Shown: piece by piece, positions 17,827 through 26,759 of the stretch
How positions within the stretch are numbered: the stretch's first letter is position 1
Layout of the letters: each line of letters begins with the position of its first letter
NCBI GenBank assembly: GCA_937967995.1
Contig: CALBTB010000010.1
Coordinates: 62,001 to 126,000 of the forward strand
Direction of reading: 5' to 3'
Source: an uncultured Gammaproteobacteria bacterium
Lineage (GTDB): Bacteria; Pseudomonadota; Gammaproteobacteria; UBA6429; Thiohalophilaceae
DNA: 64,000 bases
The notes under the pieces: model-generated
The model's input: the letters and a program-made list of their open reading frames with translations, nothing else
Told to the model about the DNA's origin: nothing
The model's database searches: none
Position numbers and translations under genes: made by a program

Positions 17827-18738
17827 CTAAGTTTGCCAGTACTGTCTGTTCATGCTTAATCTAAACTTTAACTTATCGGGTATGTTTTTCTCATGTCTGC
17901 CCAGTTTATAAGCTATGTATTTACTAATAGTTCTGAGAATTGCCTCAGGTATATATTGAGGTGAGTTTCGTAATAAGTAGGATAGCTCGGATTTGACAAA
18001 TTTCAGCCCGTAGCCACCGGGTTCACCGAATTTATCTATTAACCACCTTTGCTGGTTGTGAAAAGCGCCCGTGTCAAAATACCTGCGAAATTCTTCAGTA
18101 ATACTGTAATCGTGTGAGTGGTAAACACAGGCTTGTGACTGATACGCAACTTTCCAGTTCGCAAGAATAAGTTTTGCACATACATAAGTATCTTCACCGA
18201 GAATAACATTATCAGGAAATCCGCCAATCTGGCGAAGTGCTGAGACACGATAAGCAGCGAATGAATTCGAAAAGAAAATTAATTTAAAGCCCTGCTTTGC
18301 TATTTCGTTATGATCTTTTAGTGCAGATGTTGCAGAATAATTAAAGAGTCGCGCATGTGCCTCTATAGGTTTTGCCTGTTTACGCGGTAACTGCCGTCCA
18401 AAGGCGGCACCGACTGTATTATCAGAAAAAATATCTAGTAGTTCAGAAAGTGAGTGTTCATTTGCGAGTATCGCATCCTGTGTCAGATAAACCACGATAT
18501 CAATATCATCCAGCATATTCAGGGCTAATTGTCGTGTTCCGCCATGATTGAAATCTGATTTATTGATTTCATGAACCTCAAAATTACTCTGCCGAGAGAG
18601 TATTACCGTGTTGTCCTCTGAACCAGAATCTATTATCAGAACGGAATGGACTTTCTGGGACTGGCTTTTGAAAGCCTCTATCCAGTCATTCCAGAATGTA
18701 CCGGCATTGAGAGTGGGAACGATTACGGCAATCTTCAT
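17827..18738 (-). CDS. Rhamnosyltransferase-like family 2 glycosyltransferase
   Basis: The 303-residue GT-A enzyme starts IAVIVPTLNAG, has the SGSEDNT nucleotide-sugar motif and, diagnostically, the FNHGGTRQ sequence followed by VVYLTQDA, a combination I associate with bacterial dTDP-rhamnose:rhamnosyltransferases. With rmlBACD in the same locus, dTDP-L-rhamnose is the likely donor. The gene lies 10 bases upstream of the initiating transferase on the minus strand, so the two should be co-transcribed. Confidence 0.88.
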   Translation of the reverse strand: MKIAVIVPTLNAGTFWNDWIEAFKSQSQKVHSVLIIDSGSEDNTVILSRQSNFEVHEINKSDFNHGGTRQLALNMLDDIDIVVYLTQDAILANEHSLSELLDIFSDNTVGAAFGRQLPRKQAKPIEAHARLFNYSATSALKDHNEIAKQGFKLIFFSNSFAAYRVSALRQIGGFPDNVILGEDTYVCAKLILANWKVAYQSQACVYHSHDYSITEEFRRYFDTGAFHNQQRWLIDKFGEPGGYGLKFVKSELSYLLRNSPQYIPEAILRTISKYIAYKLGRHEKNIPDKLKFRLSMNRQYWQT

Positions 18739-18845
18739 GCTTTTTACGCTATTGTGAGTATGTTGCGAGTAATGATTATATTATTCTTTTTTCAGGCAAT
18801 TCAGCTGGCTTAATGATGACTGGTTTAGTATGAAGCAGACAACAA

Positions 18846-19295
18846 TTAAATCGGCGCTGTCAAATAAAACCGCCCTTGCCAGGTTTCATGACAGAAATCG
18901 AGTTCCAGTTGTGATGGCGATACATTGTTGATTGCCGGATTATCAAACTGCTGTTTTACCGGGTAATGCATGGCAAATTCCACCGGATCGCAGGCAGTTG
19001 CCTGAACGGCGCGAAACACAATCATCAACGACGAACTGACCTGAATCGCTTGCAATTCGAGTGTCTCGTGAAACAGTACCCGCATTTTCACCAGACAGCT
19101 GAAGTAGAGTTGCATCTCCACAATCAGGGGTCGGTTACGTTGTGTCAGGGCTATATCGGCACGTTCTGTCCAGTGGATAGTGAGGGGTTTGTTGTTCAAT
19201 GTGAACGTCTCTGAGTGTTTGTACGGGTTTAACCAGCGATCGACAGAATGGATCGGGTTAGCAAAAGCGAACAGGCTGGCATTAAAATTCAACAT
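18846..19295 (-). CDS. Hypothetical protein, 149 aa, divergent from typA
   Basis: The 149-residue soluble protein has no signal peptide or membrane segment and no motif I recognise. It contains beta-strand-rich segments (KPLTIHWTERADIALTQ, LIVEMQLYFSCLVKMRVLF) suggesting a small all-beta fold. GC content and codon use look like the core genome, not the AT-rich polysaccharide locus that ends just before it. It is divergent from typA, with the typA promoter lying 78 bases from its start. Confidence 0.72.
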   Translation of the reverse strand: MLNFNASLFAFANPIHSVDRWLNPYKHSETFTLNNKPLTIHWTERADIALTQRNRPLIVEMQLYFSCLVKMRVLFHETLELQAIQVSSSLMIVFRAVQATACDPVEFAMHYPVKQQFDNPAINNVSPSQLELDFCHETWQGRFYLTAPI

Positions 19296-19372
19296 ATAAC
19301 TAGATTAGCATGCAAAGTACGTTGCACATATAAATGTAACTATATGATTTATATAATAAAAATGACATTAAA

Positions 19373-19400
19373 TTGAACCCTTGCAGCGTTTGGGTATAAT
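19373..19400 (+). promoter_or_regulatory. Sigma-70-type promoter of typA
   Basis: TTGAAC (19373-19378) and a perfect TATAAT (19395-19400) are separated by 16 bases, and the GTG start of typA follows 28 bases after the -10 box. This placement also rules out the upstream in-frame codons at 19381 and 19399 as starts. Confidence 0.8.
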
Positions 19401-19428
19401 GCGCGCACTTTTCAAGAGGTACCCCAGC

Positions 19429-21255
19429 GTGAATTCACTTCAGAACCTGCGCAATATTGCCATCATTGCGCACGTCGATCATGGCAAGACCACCCTGGTA
19501 GACAAGTTGCTGTCCCAGTCCGGCACACTCGATACCCGTGGTGGCGTGGAAGAGCGGATCATGGACTCCAATGACCTGGAGCGTGAGCGCGGCATTACGA
19601 TTCTTTCCAAGAACACCGCCATTACCTGGCAGGACTATCGTATCAACATCGTCGATACACCGGGTCACGCCGATTTCGGTGGCGAGGTAGAGCGGGTGCT
19701 ATCCATGGTGGATTCCGTGTTACTGCTGGTGGATGCCGTAGATGGCCCGATGCCACAGACCCGCTTTGTAACGCAAAAAGCGCTGGCACGCGGACTGCGT
19801 CCGATCGTGGTGATCAACAAAATCGATCGGGATGGCGCGCGCCCCGACTGGGTGCTGGATCAGACCTTTGATCTGTTTGATCGCCTCGGTGCGACCGATG
19901 AGCAACTGGATTTCCCGGTGGTGTATGCCTCGGCCTTGCAGGGTTATGCCGGACTCGAAAATAACGTGCGGCAAGGCGATATGACGCCGTTGTTTGAAAC
20001 CATTATCAAACATGTGCCACCACCGGATGTGGATGTCGATGGTCCCTTGCAATTGCAGGTCAGTTCGCTGGATTACAATTCATATGTTGGTGTTATCGGT
20101 ATCGGTCGCATCACCCGTGGTCGACTGAAAACCGGTACCCCGGTGACGATCATCGATCCAAAAGGCAGGACACGCAATGCCCGTGTTCAGCAGGTTATGC
20201 GTTTAATGGGGCTCAAGCGAGATGAGATCCCCGAAGCCCAGGCCGGTGACATTATTGCCTTTACCGGCGTCGATCCGCTGTTTATATCCGACACCCTGTG
20301 TGATCAGTCCAAAGTTGAGGCGTTACCGCCACTCACCGTGGATGAACCGACGGTATCCATGACTTTCCAGGTCAACAAGTCGCCGTTTGCCGGTCGGGTC
20401 GGCAAGTACATTACCTCGCGGCAAATCCAGGCGAGACTGGATCAGGAACTGCTGCATAACGTGGCGCTGCGTGTCGATGCGACTGAAGATCCGGACAAGT
20501 TCCGTGTTTCAGGACGCGGTGAACTGCATCTGTCGATTCTGATTGAAAACATGCGGCGCGAAGGTTACGAACTGGGTGTGTCACGACCTGAAGTGATCTT
20601 TAAGCAGGTCGATGGCGTTCGCCACGAGCCTTATGAACAACTCACCGTGGATGTGGAAGAACAGCATCAGGGTGCGGTGATGGAAAAACTCGGTGAACGC
20701 GGTGGTGAACTGCGGGACATGCAGCCAGATGGAAAAGGGCGTGTCCGTCTTGAATACAATATTCCGGCGCGGGGATTAATCGGGTTTCGTACCGAATTTC
20801 TGACCGCCACTCAGGGGACCGGGTTGATTTACCATGTCTTCGATCGTTACGCGCCAGCCAAAACCGGCGACATCGGCCAGCGCATTAATGGTGTGCTGAT
20901 TGCAAATTCAACCGGCAAGGCACTGGCCTATGCGCTGTTTAATCTGCAGGAACGCGGTCGGCTCTTCATCGGCCACAGTGACGAAGTCTATGAGGGTATG
21001 ATCGTGGGTATTCACTCGCGCAGCAACGACCTGGTGGTGAATCCACTCAAGGCCAAGCAGCTCACCAATATTCGTGCTGCCGGTTCGGACGAAAACCTGA
21101 TCCTGACACCGCCGATTCGCATGACCCTGGAACAGGCACTGGAGTTTATCGACGATGATGAACTGGTAGAAGTGACGCCGGGAGCGATTCGGTTACGCAA
21201 GAAATACCTCAAGGAACATGAGCGCAAGTCCATGTCTCGAGTGGCATCCTCGTAA
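19429..21255 (+). CDS. typA: Ribosome-associated GTPase TypA/BipA
   Basis: BipA is an EF-G-like translational GTPase that helps large-subunit assembly and stress adaptation. From GTG 19429 it is 608 residues (E. coli 607). It shows G1 AHVDHGKTT (14-22), the RERGITI switch I, G3 DTPGH, G4 NKID and the C-terminal BipA-specific domain (RGLIGFRTEFLTATQGTG). AGAGGT lies 9 bases before the GTG; an open frame continues upstream to 19381 but those codons sit in the promoter. Convergent with the cold-shock gene, sharing a 22-base palindrome. Confidence 0.97.
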   Translation: MNSLQNLRNIAIIAHVDHGKTTLVDKLLSQSGTLDTRGGVEERIMDSNDLERERGITILSKNTAITWQDYRINIVDTPGHADFGGEVERVLSMVDSVLLLVDAVDGPMPQTRFVTQKALARGLRPIVVINKIDRDGARPDWVLDQTFDLFDRLGATDEQLDFPVVYASALQGYAGLENNVRQGDMTPLFETIIKHVPPPDVDVDGPLQLQVSSLDYNSYVGVIGIGRITRGRLKTGTPVTIIDPKGRTRNARVQQVMRLMGLKRDEIPEAQAGDIIAFTGVDPLFISDTLCDQSKVEALPPLTVDEPTVSMTFQVNKSPFAGRVGKYITSRQIQARLDQELLHNVALRVDATEDPDKFRVSGRGELHLSILIENMRREGYELGVSRPEVIFKQVDGVRHEPYEQLTVDVEEQHQGAVMEKLGERGGELRDMQPDGKGRVRLEYNIPARGLIGFRTEFLTATQGTGLIYHVFDRYAPAKTGDIGQRINGVLIANSTGKALAYALFNLQERGRLFIGHSDEVYEGMIVGIHSRSNDLVVNPLKAKQLTNIRAAGSDENLILTPPIRMTLEQALEFIDDDELVEVTPGAIRLRKKYLKEHERKSMSRVASS

Positions 21256-21287
21256 AGCGGATACCCGTATCTAAGCCTGAAAAGCGA

Positions 21288-21309
21288 CGGCCCTGTATAT
21301 ACAGGGCCG
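21288..21309. terminator. Perfect 22-bp palindrome between typA and csp
   Basis: The two halves CGGCCCTGTAT and ATACAGGGCCG form an uninterrupted palindrome between convergent genes. It can form a GC-rich hairpin in either transcript; on the minus strand TCGCTTTTC follows, on the plus strand no T run. It probably works as a bidirectional terminator. Confidence 0.6.
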
Positions 21310-21328
21310 CATACAATTCAGATTGGAA

Positions 21329-21535
21329 TCAGTTCTTTATACTGACTTCCTTAGCCTGGGGGCCTTTCGGTCCATCTTCCACGCCATAAGTGACCGCCTG
21401 GCCTTCTTTAAGCGTTTTGAACCCATCGCCGACAATACCACTGAAATGGACGAATACATCTTTGCCGCCGTCGTCTGGAGTAATAAAGCCGAACCCTTTC
21501 GTTTCGTTAAACCACTTAACTGTACCCGTATGCAT
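21329..21535 (-). CDS. Cold-shock domain protein, CspA family
   Basis: From ATG 21535 the protein has 68 residues, the usual length of a single cold-shock domain that binds single-stranded nucleic acid. RNP1 (KGFGFI) and RNP2 (VFVHF) are intact, and the start MHTGTVKWFNETKGFG is canonical; an in-frame codon at 21568 would add 11 residues not found in the family. GAGG lies about 11 bases upstream of the ATG. The roughly 180-base region upstream may hold a structured 5' leader as in other csp genes. Confidence 0.95.
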   Translation of the reverse strand: MHTGTVKWFNETKGFGFITPDDGGKDVFVHFSGIVGDGFKTLKEGQAVTYGVEDGPKGPQAKEVSIKN

Positions 21536-21722
21536 AGAACTTAAAACCTCTTTCAAAAACAAAAACATTTACCTTGTCTGCAAATAATCAGGCTGATTTC
21601 CCACAGACAACATGGCAAGTTTAGACTATTTGGGGCCTAAAAAGACATTTTTTTCGAGTCCGGGCGCCCACTTTTAGGATTCAGGTTGACGTGACAAATG
21701 TTAACAAGTAGCGTTACGCGCC

Positions 21723-22736
21723 ATGGATATCCTGACTCAAGGTCTGGTTGGGGCGGCCATGGCACAGACCATCGCCAACAGGCAGGAAACCAGACGGGCT
21801 GCACTGGTTGGATTGGTCGCCGGTCTCGCAGCAGATGCTGATATATTGATAGATTCGTCACAGGATCCCCTGCTGACACTTGAATACCACCGCCATTTCA
21901 CACACTCGATTTTTTTTATACCGTTCGGTGCAGTCATCGTCATGCTTTTGTTATGGCCATTCATGCGCCAGCATCTGCGTCCGGCCCGGCTCTACCTCTA
22001 TTGCCTGATGGGGTTCAGCCTCAGTGGTGTCATCGACGCCTTTACCAGTTATGGAACACACCTGTTCTGGCCGTTGAGTAATGAGCGGGTTGCCTGGAGC
22101 CTGATTTCCATCATAGATCCCATCTTTACGGGCATCCTGCTGGTCAGCCTGATCGTCGCGCTGATTCGACTGCAACCGAAATCCGCACAAATTGGGATGC
22201 TGTTATGTGCGGGTTACCTGGTGATCGGGTTTGTTCAGCACGAACGGGCCGCAAAAGCGGGCAGGGAACTGGCTGCACAGCGCGGTCATGTAATCGAAGA
22301 GCAGCGGGTCAAGCCCGGTTTTGCCAACCTTGTTTTGTGGCGTTCAATCTATATATCGGAAGGTAAGATCTACGTTGATGCGGTGCGGCTGACAGGTCAG
22401 GTCAGCGTTTATGCAGGTGATTCGATTCCCCTGTTGCAGCCCCGGGACGTCGATGCCATAGCGCCACCCGGCAGTGTGCTAAACCAGGACATTAAACGGT
22501 TCGCCTATTTTTCGGATAATTTTATTGCGTTTATACCGGGCCGCGATAATGCCATTGCCGATATACGCTACAGCATGCTACCGACGTCACTGGAACCGTT
22601 ATGGGGCATCGAGTTTGACCGGACCCAACCCGATAAGCATGCACAGTTCGTGACGTACCGTCGTACGACGCCCGAGATCCGTAGCGCATTTATGAATATG
22701 CTGACCGGAAAAACACAAGCACAGGAACAGCCATGA
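21723..22736 (+). CDS. YdjM/DUF457-family membrane protein (putative metal-dependent hydrolase)
   Basis: The 337-residue protein begins MDILTQGLVGAAMAQ and has several membrane helices in the first 170 residues with the histidine/aspartate motifs of the DUF457 family: LAADADILID and HRHFTHSIFF near 49-67, and DAFTSYGTHLFWP near 106-118. These residues suggest a membrane-embedded metal site. A periplasmic or cytoplasmic C-terminal domain of about 150 residues follows. The stop overlaps the ATG of the CDGSH gene. A second, shorter family member is encoded at 46469-47026. Enzymatic activity is presumed from the family name only. Confidence 0.8.
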   Translation: MDILTQGLVGAAMAQTIANRQETRRAALVGLVAGLAADADILIDSSQDPLLTLEYHRHFTHSIFFIPFGAVIVMLLLWPFMRQHLRPARLYLYCLMGFSLSGVIDAFTSYGTHLFWPLSNERVAWSLISIIDPIFTGILLVSLIVALIRLQPKSAQIGMLLCAGYLVIGFVQHERAAKAGRELAAQRGHVIEEQRVKPGFANLVLWRSIYISEGKIYVDAVRLTGQVSVYAGDSIPLLQPRDVDAIAPPGSVLNQDIKRFAYFSDNFIAFIPGRDNAIADIRYSMLPTSLEPLWGIEFDRTQPDKHAQFVTYRRTTPEIRSAFMNMLTGKTQAQEQP

Positions 22737-23143
22737 GTAATCGAGTGATTGTAAAACGAGACGGGCCGCTGGTTGTCTATGGTGATATCACCGTAGAGGC
22801 GGCCGATGGAACAAAACTGCTGCATGATGACACGGTTTATCTGTGCCGTTGTGGCCATTCCAAAAACAAGCCGTTTTGCGATGGCGAACACAAGCGTCAT
22901 GAGTTTGTCGACCGTGGTGAAGTCCATGACGAAAAAGCGGAGGATCCTCAGGCAGAGGCAGGCCTGATCATTACTTTGCGTAACAATGCCATGCTGATCG
23001 CTAAGGGTCCGATGTCAATTGAATCAGAAGACGGAAAATTCAAGACCACGCGCAACAAGGCGGCATTCTGTCGTTGTGGCCAGTCCGAAAACAAACCGTT
23101 CTGCGATGCCAACCACAAGCAGTGTGGTTTTGTCTCTGAATAA
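22733..23143 (+). CDS. Tandem CDGSH-type iron-sulfur protein
   Basis: The 136-residue protein has two CDGSH-type [2Fe-2S] motifs, CRCGHSKNKPFCDGEH at about 43-58 and CRCGQSENKPFCDANH at about 114-129. Each has the three cysteines and one histidine that bind the cluster; the central D-G-S of the consensus is D-G-E in the first and D-A-N in the second. N-terminal strands (IVKRDGPLVVYGDITVEA and IITLRNNAMLIAKGPMSIES) show an internal duplication. It overlaps the upstream gene by four bases. The redox or cluster-transfer role is family knowledge. Confidence 0.9.
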   Translation: MSNRVIVKRDGPLVVYGDITVEAADGTKLLHDDTVYLCRCGHSKNKPFCDGEHKRHEFVDRGEVHDEKAEDPQAEAGLIITLRNNAMLIAKGPMSIESEDGKFKTTRNKAAFCRCGQSENKPFCDANHKQCGFVSE

Positions 23144-23145
23144 TG

Positions 23146-23952
23146 CTAAACAGGATTAGCGTTGGTAAAGATATCCTTCCAGGCGGCGTAAATGGCGGCC
23201 ATGGCGACCGGCCACATTACAAATAGTCCAAGCCCAAATGGAATGAGGGCGATAATAAAAAACACCATTAGCATAATGCCGAACAGGATAATCGGTAGCA
23301 GGTTGCGCATGCTGCCGCTAAAACTCAGTTTGATGGAAGCAAACGCTTCCTGGTCGTGCAAAATCACCAGCGGCGGTGATAGCCAGAATGCCAGGCTCAG
23401 TAACAGAATCGTGATAATCAGGAACGGAATGAAAATGATAAAGGCGGCACCGGCAAACATGGCGTTGGGATCAGGCTGATCAACACCCGATTCAGACAGA
23501 AAAATGGCCGAGCCAAACAGGGCGAACATGACAATGACAATAACGATGGCATAAAGAATCATAATTCCCAGTTGTAGTGCACCCAGTACGGCAAGATTGC
23601 TGCCCTTTTCCTTGAACCCGCAAAACAGGTGATTTACCTCGTATTCGCCATTGGTATCGATGGTGTGGGTACCGCGCATCAGACCGCCGATAAATATCGG
23701 TTGCAGAATATAGTTGACAATCGAGATGACCGGTATGAGTGCGATGAAAATAGTAATGATGAAAAACAGGATCATGTTAACAATCCAGATCCCCGGGCTT
23801 CTGGCAAACAGGCGAAATCCCTCGGCAATCCAGGCCCAGCTGCGGCCAGCTGTCAGTTTGCGTGGCTCAACGAGTGCCCAGACATCATCGGATACGGCCT
23901 CAACAACATCGACATTGGTAGCGGGTGGTTGATAGGGATTGTCACTGCTCAT
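23146..23952 (-). CDS. BPSS1780-like multi-spanning membrane protein
   Basis: The 268-residue protein has a hydrophilic N-terminal 40 residues (NPYQPP start), then the segment RSWAWIAEGFRLFARSPGIW and about six membrane helices. This layout matches the 'BPSS1780 family' of uncharacterised inner-membrane proteins. AGAGGACGCC precedes the ATG. It ends two bases from the convergent CDGSH gene. No function is known to me. Confidence 0.75.
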   Translation of the reverse strand: MSSDNPYQPPATNVDVVEAVSDDVWALVEPRKLTAGRSWAWIAEGFRLFARSPGIWIVNMILFFIITIFIALIPVISIVNYILQPIFIGGLMRGTHTIDTNGEYEVNHLFCGFKEKGSNLAVLGALQLGIMILYAIVIVIVMFALFGSAIFLSESGVDQPDPNAMFAGAAFIIFIPFLIITILLLSLAFWLSPPLVILHDQEAFASIKLSFSGSMRNLLPIILFGIMLMVFFIIALIPFGLGLFVMWPVAMAAIYAAWKDIFTNANPV

Positions 23953-24023
23953 GGCGTCCTCTTTATTATCGTTATTTATTCGGTTATGCGTTGAGTATAG
24001 TACAGTTGTATGCTGCCTCTCAC

Positions 24024-26537
24024 TTATTCAGCTGCATTTGGAATGGAAATGGTGATGACAGTATCCAGTACTGTTTGTGATTGCAGGTCAATTTTCAGGC
24101 GATATTGCCCAGCCGCAAACAGCCCTGATGGATGATCAATATGAAACAGGTGTTCACCGCTTTTATCGCTGACAATCAGTTTTTTCTGTATGGGTCGGTT
24201 ATTCTCTCCGACGATGGTCGCGGTTAATAATGAAGTGCTGCTTGTGAAATTATTATAGGTAAAACCAAAGTGCAGTCGCTGGGTGGGGTTGACCACCGAT
24301 TGCTCTTTCAATAAGGATCCCAGTGGTGCATCACTGTAAAGCATGTGTGTAATGCGCGGTGCGCGACTCGTAATCGCATTCTGCAATTTATCCCGCGTTT
24401 TATCCAGTAAGGCGCTGTTAGGATAACGCGCTAATCCCTGGTTAAGTATATCGCCAGCCTGCTTCAGTTTGTTCTCCCAGATGGCGGTATTGATCTGCCT
24501 GTTAAGGTAAACCTCAATTTTACGTAAACCTTCACTGGCTTTTTTGTTACGGCCATCTTCTTTTAATACTGCGTTATATAAATCGTAGGCACTTTCACCG
24601 GTTGGCTGAATCACTTTGCCGGCCTGAAACTGGGCTTCAGCCTGAATGAGTCGTGACAGAATACGATTCTGTTTTTCTATCTCGCGTGCCAGGGTCTTTT
24701 TGAGAGTCAGTAAACCTTCATGTTGCGTATCCGCGGTGAGGCCAAGTTCAACGGTGGCGAGGGCCTCGTGCAGTTTGCCTTGCCTGTATTGCTGCTGACC
24801 GGTTTTCAGATGTAATTGCGTAATGTTGTCGATGCCAGCCAAGGCTTCCTGGTGAGCCGGGTCGATAGCCAGCACCGCCTGCCATTCATCCAGTGCATTG
24901 GCGCCGGCCGGCACCAGATAATCGCCGCGTGCGAAATATTCCTGGGCCTTCTCGAGGTGACTTTGGATAGCTTCCTGTCGCAGTAACTGTTGTTCGATCA
25001 GCAATAATGGCTGTGGAACAAAGTCAGCGCCCAGGTTCTGTCGTGCTTCGCTGATCAGTTTTCGGGCCGTAGTGGTATTTTGTTCATCCACTGAGGCGCG
25101 TATCTGCAGGATGTACCATTTACCCAGTTGCTCCATGCCGTCCAGGCCGAGTTGATCCTGCGGGTTGTGGGCAAGCAACGCCCTGTATTCCTTTGTTAGT
25201 GGTGCAATGAGTTCCGGTCGGGTCTCGACCTGTTGCAGAATGTCCGGTTGATTTGCCAGTGTGATTTCCGGTGCTGGCGAATTTTGCGGTGCCGTCGGTT
25301 GCGGTGGTGCTGTCGTATCAGGTGGGGTTTCTGCTACCGGCGATGACGGAGTAGTTTGTGCTGATTCAAGTGATGCCATCCATGACTCGAGTTGCGGTTG
25401 CACTCGTGTGTGCCACAAGTTGTTGAGTCTGTCCCGGTGCATATAGCCCAGGCCAGCCAGCAGCAGGGCAAACACAAGAAACAGCAACCAGCGGCGACGT
25501 TTACGCAGTCGCTTGAAGTCATCCGATTCGGTAATGTCCAGTGACGTGGTTGAACGTGGAGTTGCAGTCCTGGGTGTTTGTGGCCGACTCACGACCGGTT
25601 GTTGAGAATACTGCGGCGCCGAGACTTCTTCGGACACCATGGTTCGCGCATGGTAATCCTTGCCTTTTTTCTTCAGGGCATCGGCCTTGGCATCGATGTA
25701 ATCCAGTTCCGCTTCCGGAATCGCATCCAGTGCCTGAAAAAAATCACCGGCGGTCGCATAGCGGTGATCCGGATCTTTGGACAGACAAATGTTGATGATC
25801 GGTTGAAAGATTTCCAGTCCCGGCGGTAATTCAGGAATCGGTTCTGAAATATGTTTAATTCCAATCGCGACCATGGATGGCCCGTCATAGGGAATATATC
25901 CGGCCAGACACTGAAACAACACCACACCAAGACTGTATATATCGGAGCGATGATCTACCTTGAGCCCCTTGGTCTGTTCCGGACTCATATAATAAGGTGT
26001 GCCAATGGTTTTACCGGTGACGGTCAGGCCGCGTGTGGCATCCAGGCTGCGAGCAATACCAAAGTCGGTCAGGATGGCGCGGCCATCTTCATGTAGCAGA
26101 ATATTTTCCGGTTTGATGTCCCGATGTACATAGCCCTTTTTGCCGGCGTAATCGAGCGCCTGTGCCATTTGCTTGATGATGCCGATTTTCTGTTTGCGAC
26201 TGAGCAGGTCACGGGCATCACGCAGGTTTTTACCCGGTACATACTCCATCGACATGTAATGGCAACCCTGGTGTACGCCGGCATCGTAAACCGTGACAAT
26301 GTTGGGGTGGTTAAGGCTGCTGATGATGCGCGCTTCGGCAAGAAAACGATCCGTGAATGTCTCGTCTGTGTGATCCGGTGCCAGAATCTTGAGTGCCACC
26401 TGGCGCCCGATGCTTTCCTGAACCGCCAGGTAAACCACGGCCATGCCCCCCTTACCGAGGACATCCTTGATTTCATATCCCGGCAGGTTGACGACAGATG
26501 CCACCTGGCTGGCTGTTGATTTGGGTTTCTGTTTCAT
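24024..26537 (-). CDS. Membrane-anchored Hanks-type serine/threonine protein kinase with periplasmic repeats
   Basis: The 837-residue protein has an N-terminal kinase domain (about 21-275) with the glycine loop GKGGMAVVY, lysine K50, catalytic HRDIKPEN (D140), DFG 158-160, and the APE-equivalent SPE in GTPYYMSPE. A proline/threonine-rich linker leads to one membrane helix at ~350-366, then a Pro/Thr/Ala-rich stretch and long helical repeats (~430-730: QYFARGDYLVPAGANALDEW and QFQAGKVIQPTGESAYDLY are two copies of a related unit). All catalytic residues are present. The PknB-like organisation suggests the outside region senses the periplasm. It stands alone; no phosphatase neighbour is visible. 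Confidence 0.93.
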   Translation of the reverse strand: MKQKPKSTASQVASVVNLPGYEIKDVLGKGGMAVVYLAVQESIGRQVALKILAPDHTDETFTDRFLAEARIISSLNHPNIVTVYDAGVHQGCHYMSMEYVPGKNLRDARDLLSRKQKIGIIKQMAQALDYAGKKGYVHRDIKPENILLHEDGRAILTDFGIARSLDATRGLTVTGKTIGTPYYMSPEQTKGLKVDHRSDIYSLGVVLFQCLAGYIPYDGPSMVAIGIKHISEPIPELPPGLEIFQPIINICLSKDPDHRYATAGDFFQALDAIPEAELDYIDAKADALKKKGKDYHARTMVSEEVSAPQYSQQPVVSRPQTPRTATPRSTTSLDITESDDFKRLRKRRRWLLFLVFALLLAGLGYMHRDRLNNLWHTRVQPQLESWMASLESAQTTPSSPVAETPPDTTAPPQPTAPQNSPAPEITLANQPDILQQVETRPELIAPLTKEYRALLAHNPQDQLGLDGMEQLGKWYILQIRASVDEQNTTTARKLISEARQNLGADFVPQPLLLIEQQLLRQEAIQSHLEKAQEYFARGDYLVPAGANALDEWQAVLAIDPAHQEALAGIDNITQLHLKTGQQQYRQGKLHEALATVELGLTADTQHEGLLTLKKTLAREIEKQNRILSRLIQAEAQFQAGKVIQPTGESAYDLYNAVLKEDGRNKKASEGLRKIEVYLNRQINTAIWENKLKQAGDILNQGLARYPNSALLDKTRDKLQNAITSRAPRITHMLYSDAPLGSLLKEQSVVNPTQRLHFGFTYNNFTSSTSLLTATIVGENNRPIQKKLIVSDKSGEHLFHIDHPSGLFAAGQYRLKIDLQSQTVLDTVITISIPNAAE

Positions 26538-26759
26538 AACGATGCCGAATTGGCCTGCTGACTGTGTATCGGCAGCCCGACGGTATTTTTCAGATTGTTC
26601 CCCACATAAGTGATTGAATTCACAGGCCCAGCCTACAGAGTGTAGACGCTAAATGAGAATCTTGACATGTTTAAAACTGCCCCCATAATAATTGAGCAGA
26701 ACAGTCGGATATTGACCGGCAATTGCTAAGATAAAACTCGAAAGATCAAGGAGTTAGTT

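Noticed and set aside
19381..19428. Upstream start codons for typA (TTG 19381, ATG 19399)
   Set aside because: Both fall in or at the promoter; GTG 19429 has an AGAGGT site and gives the family length.
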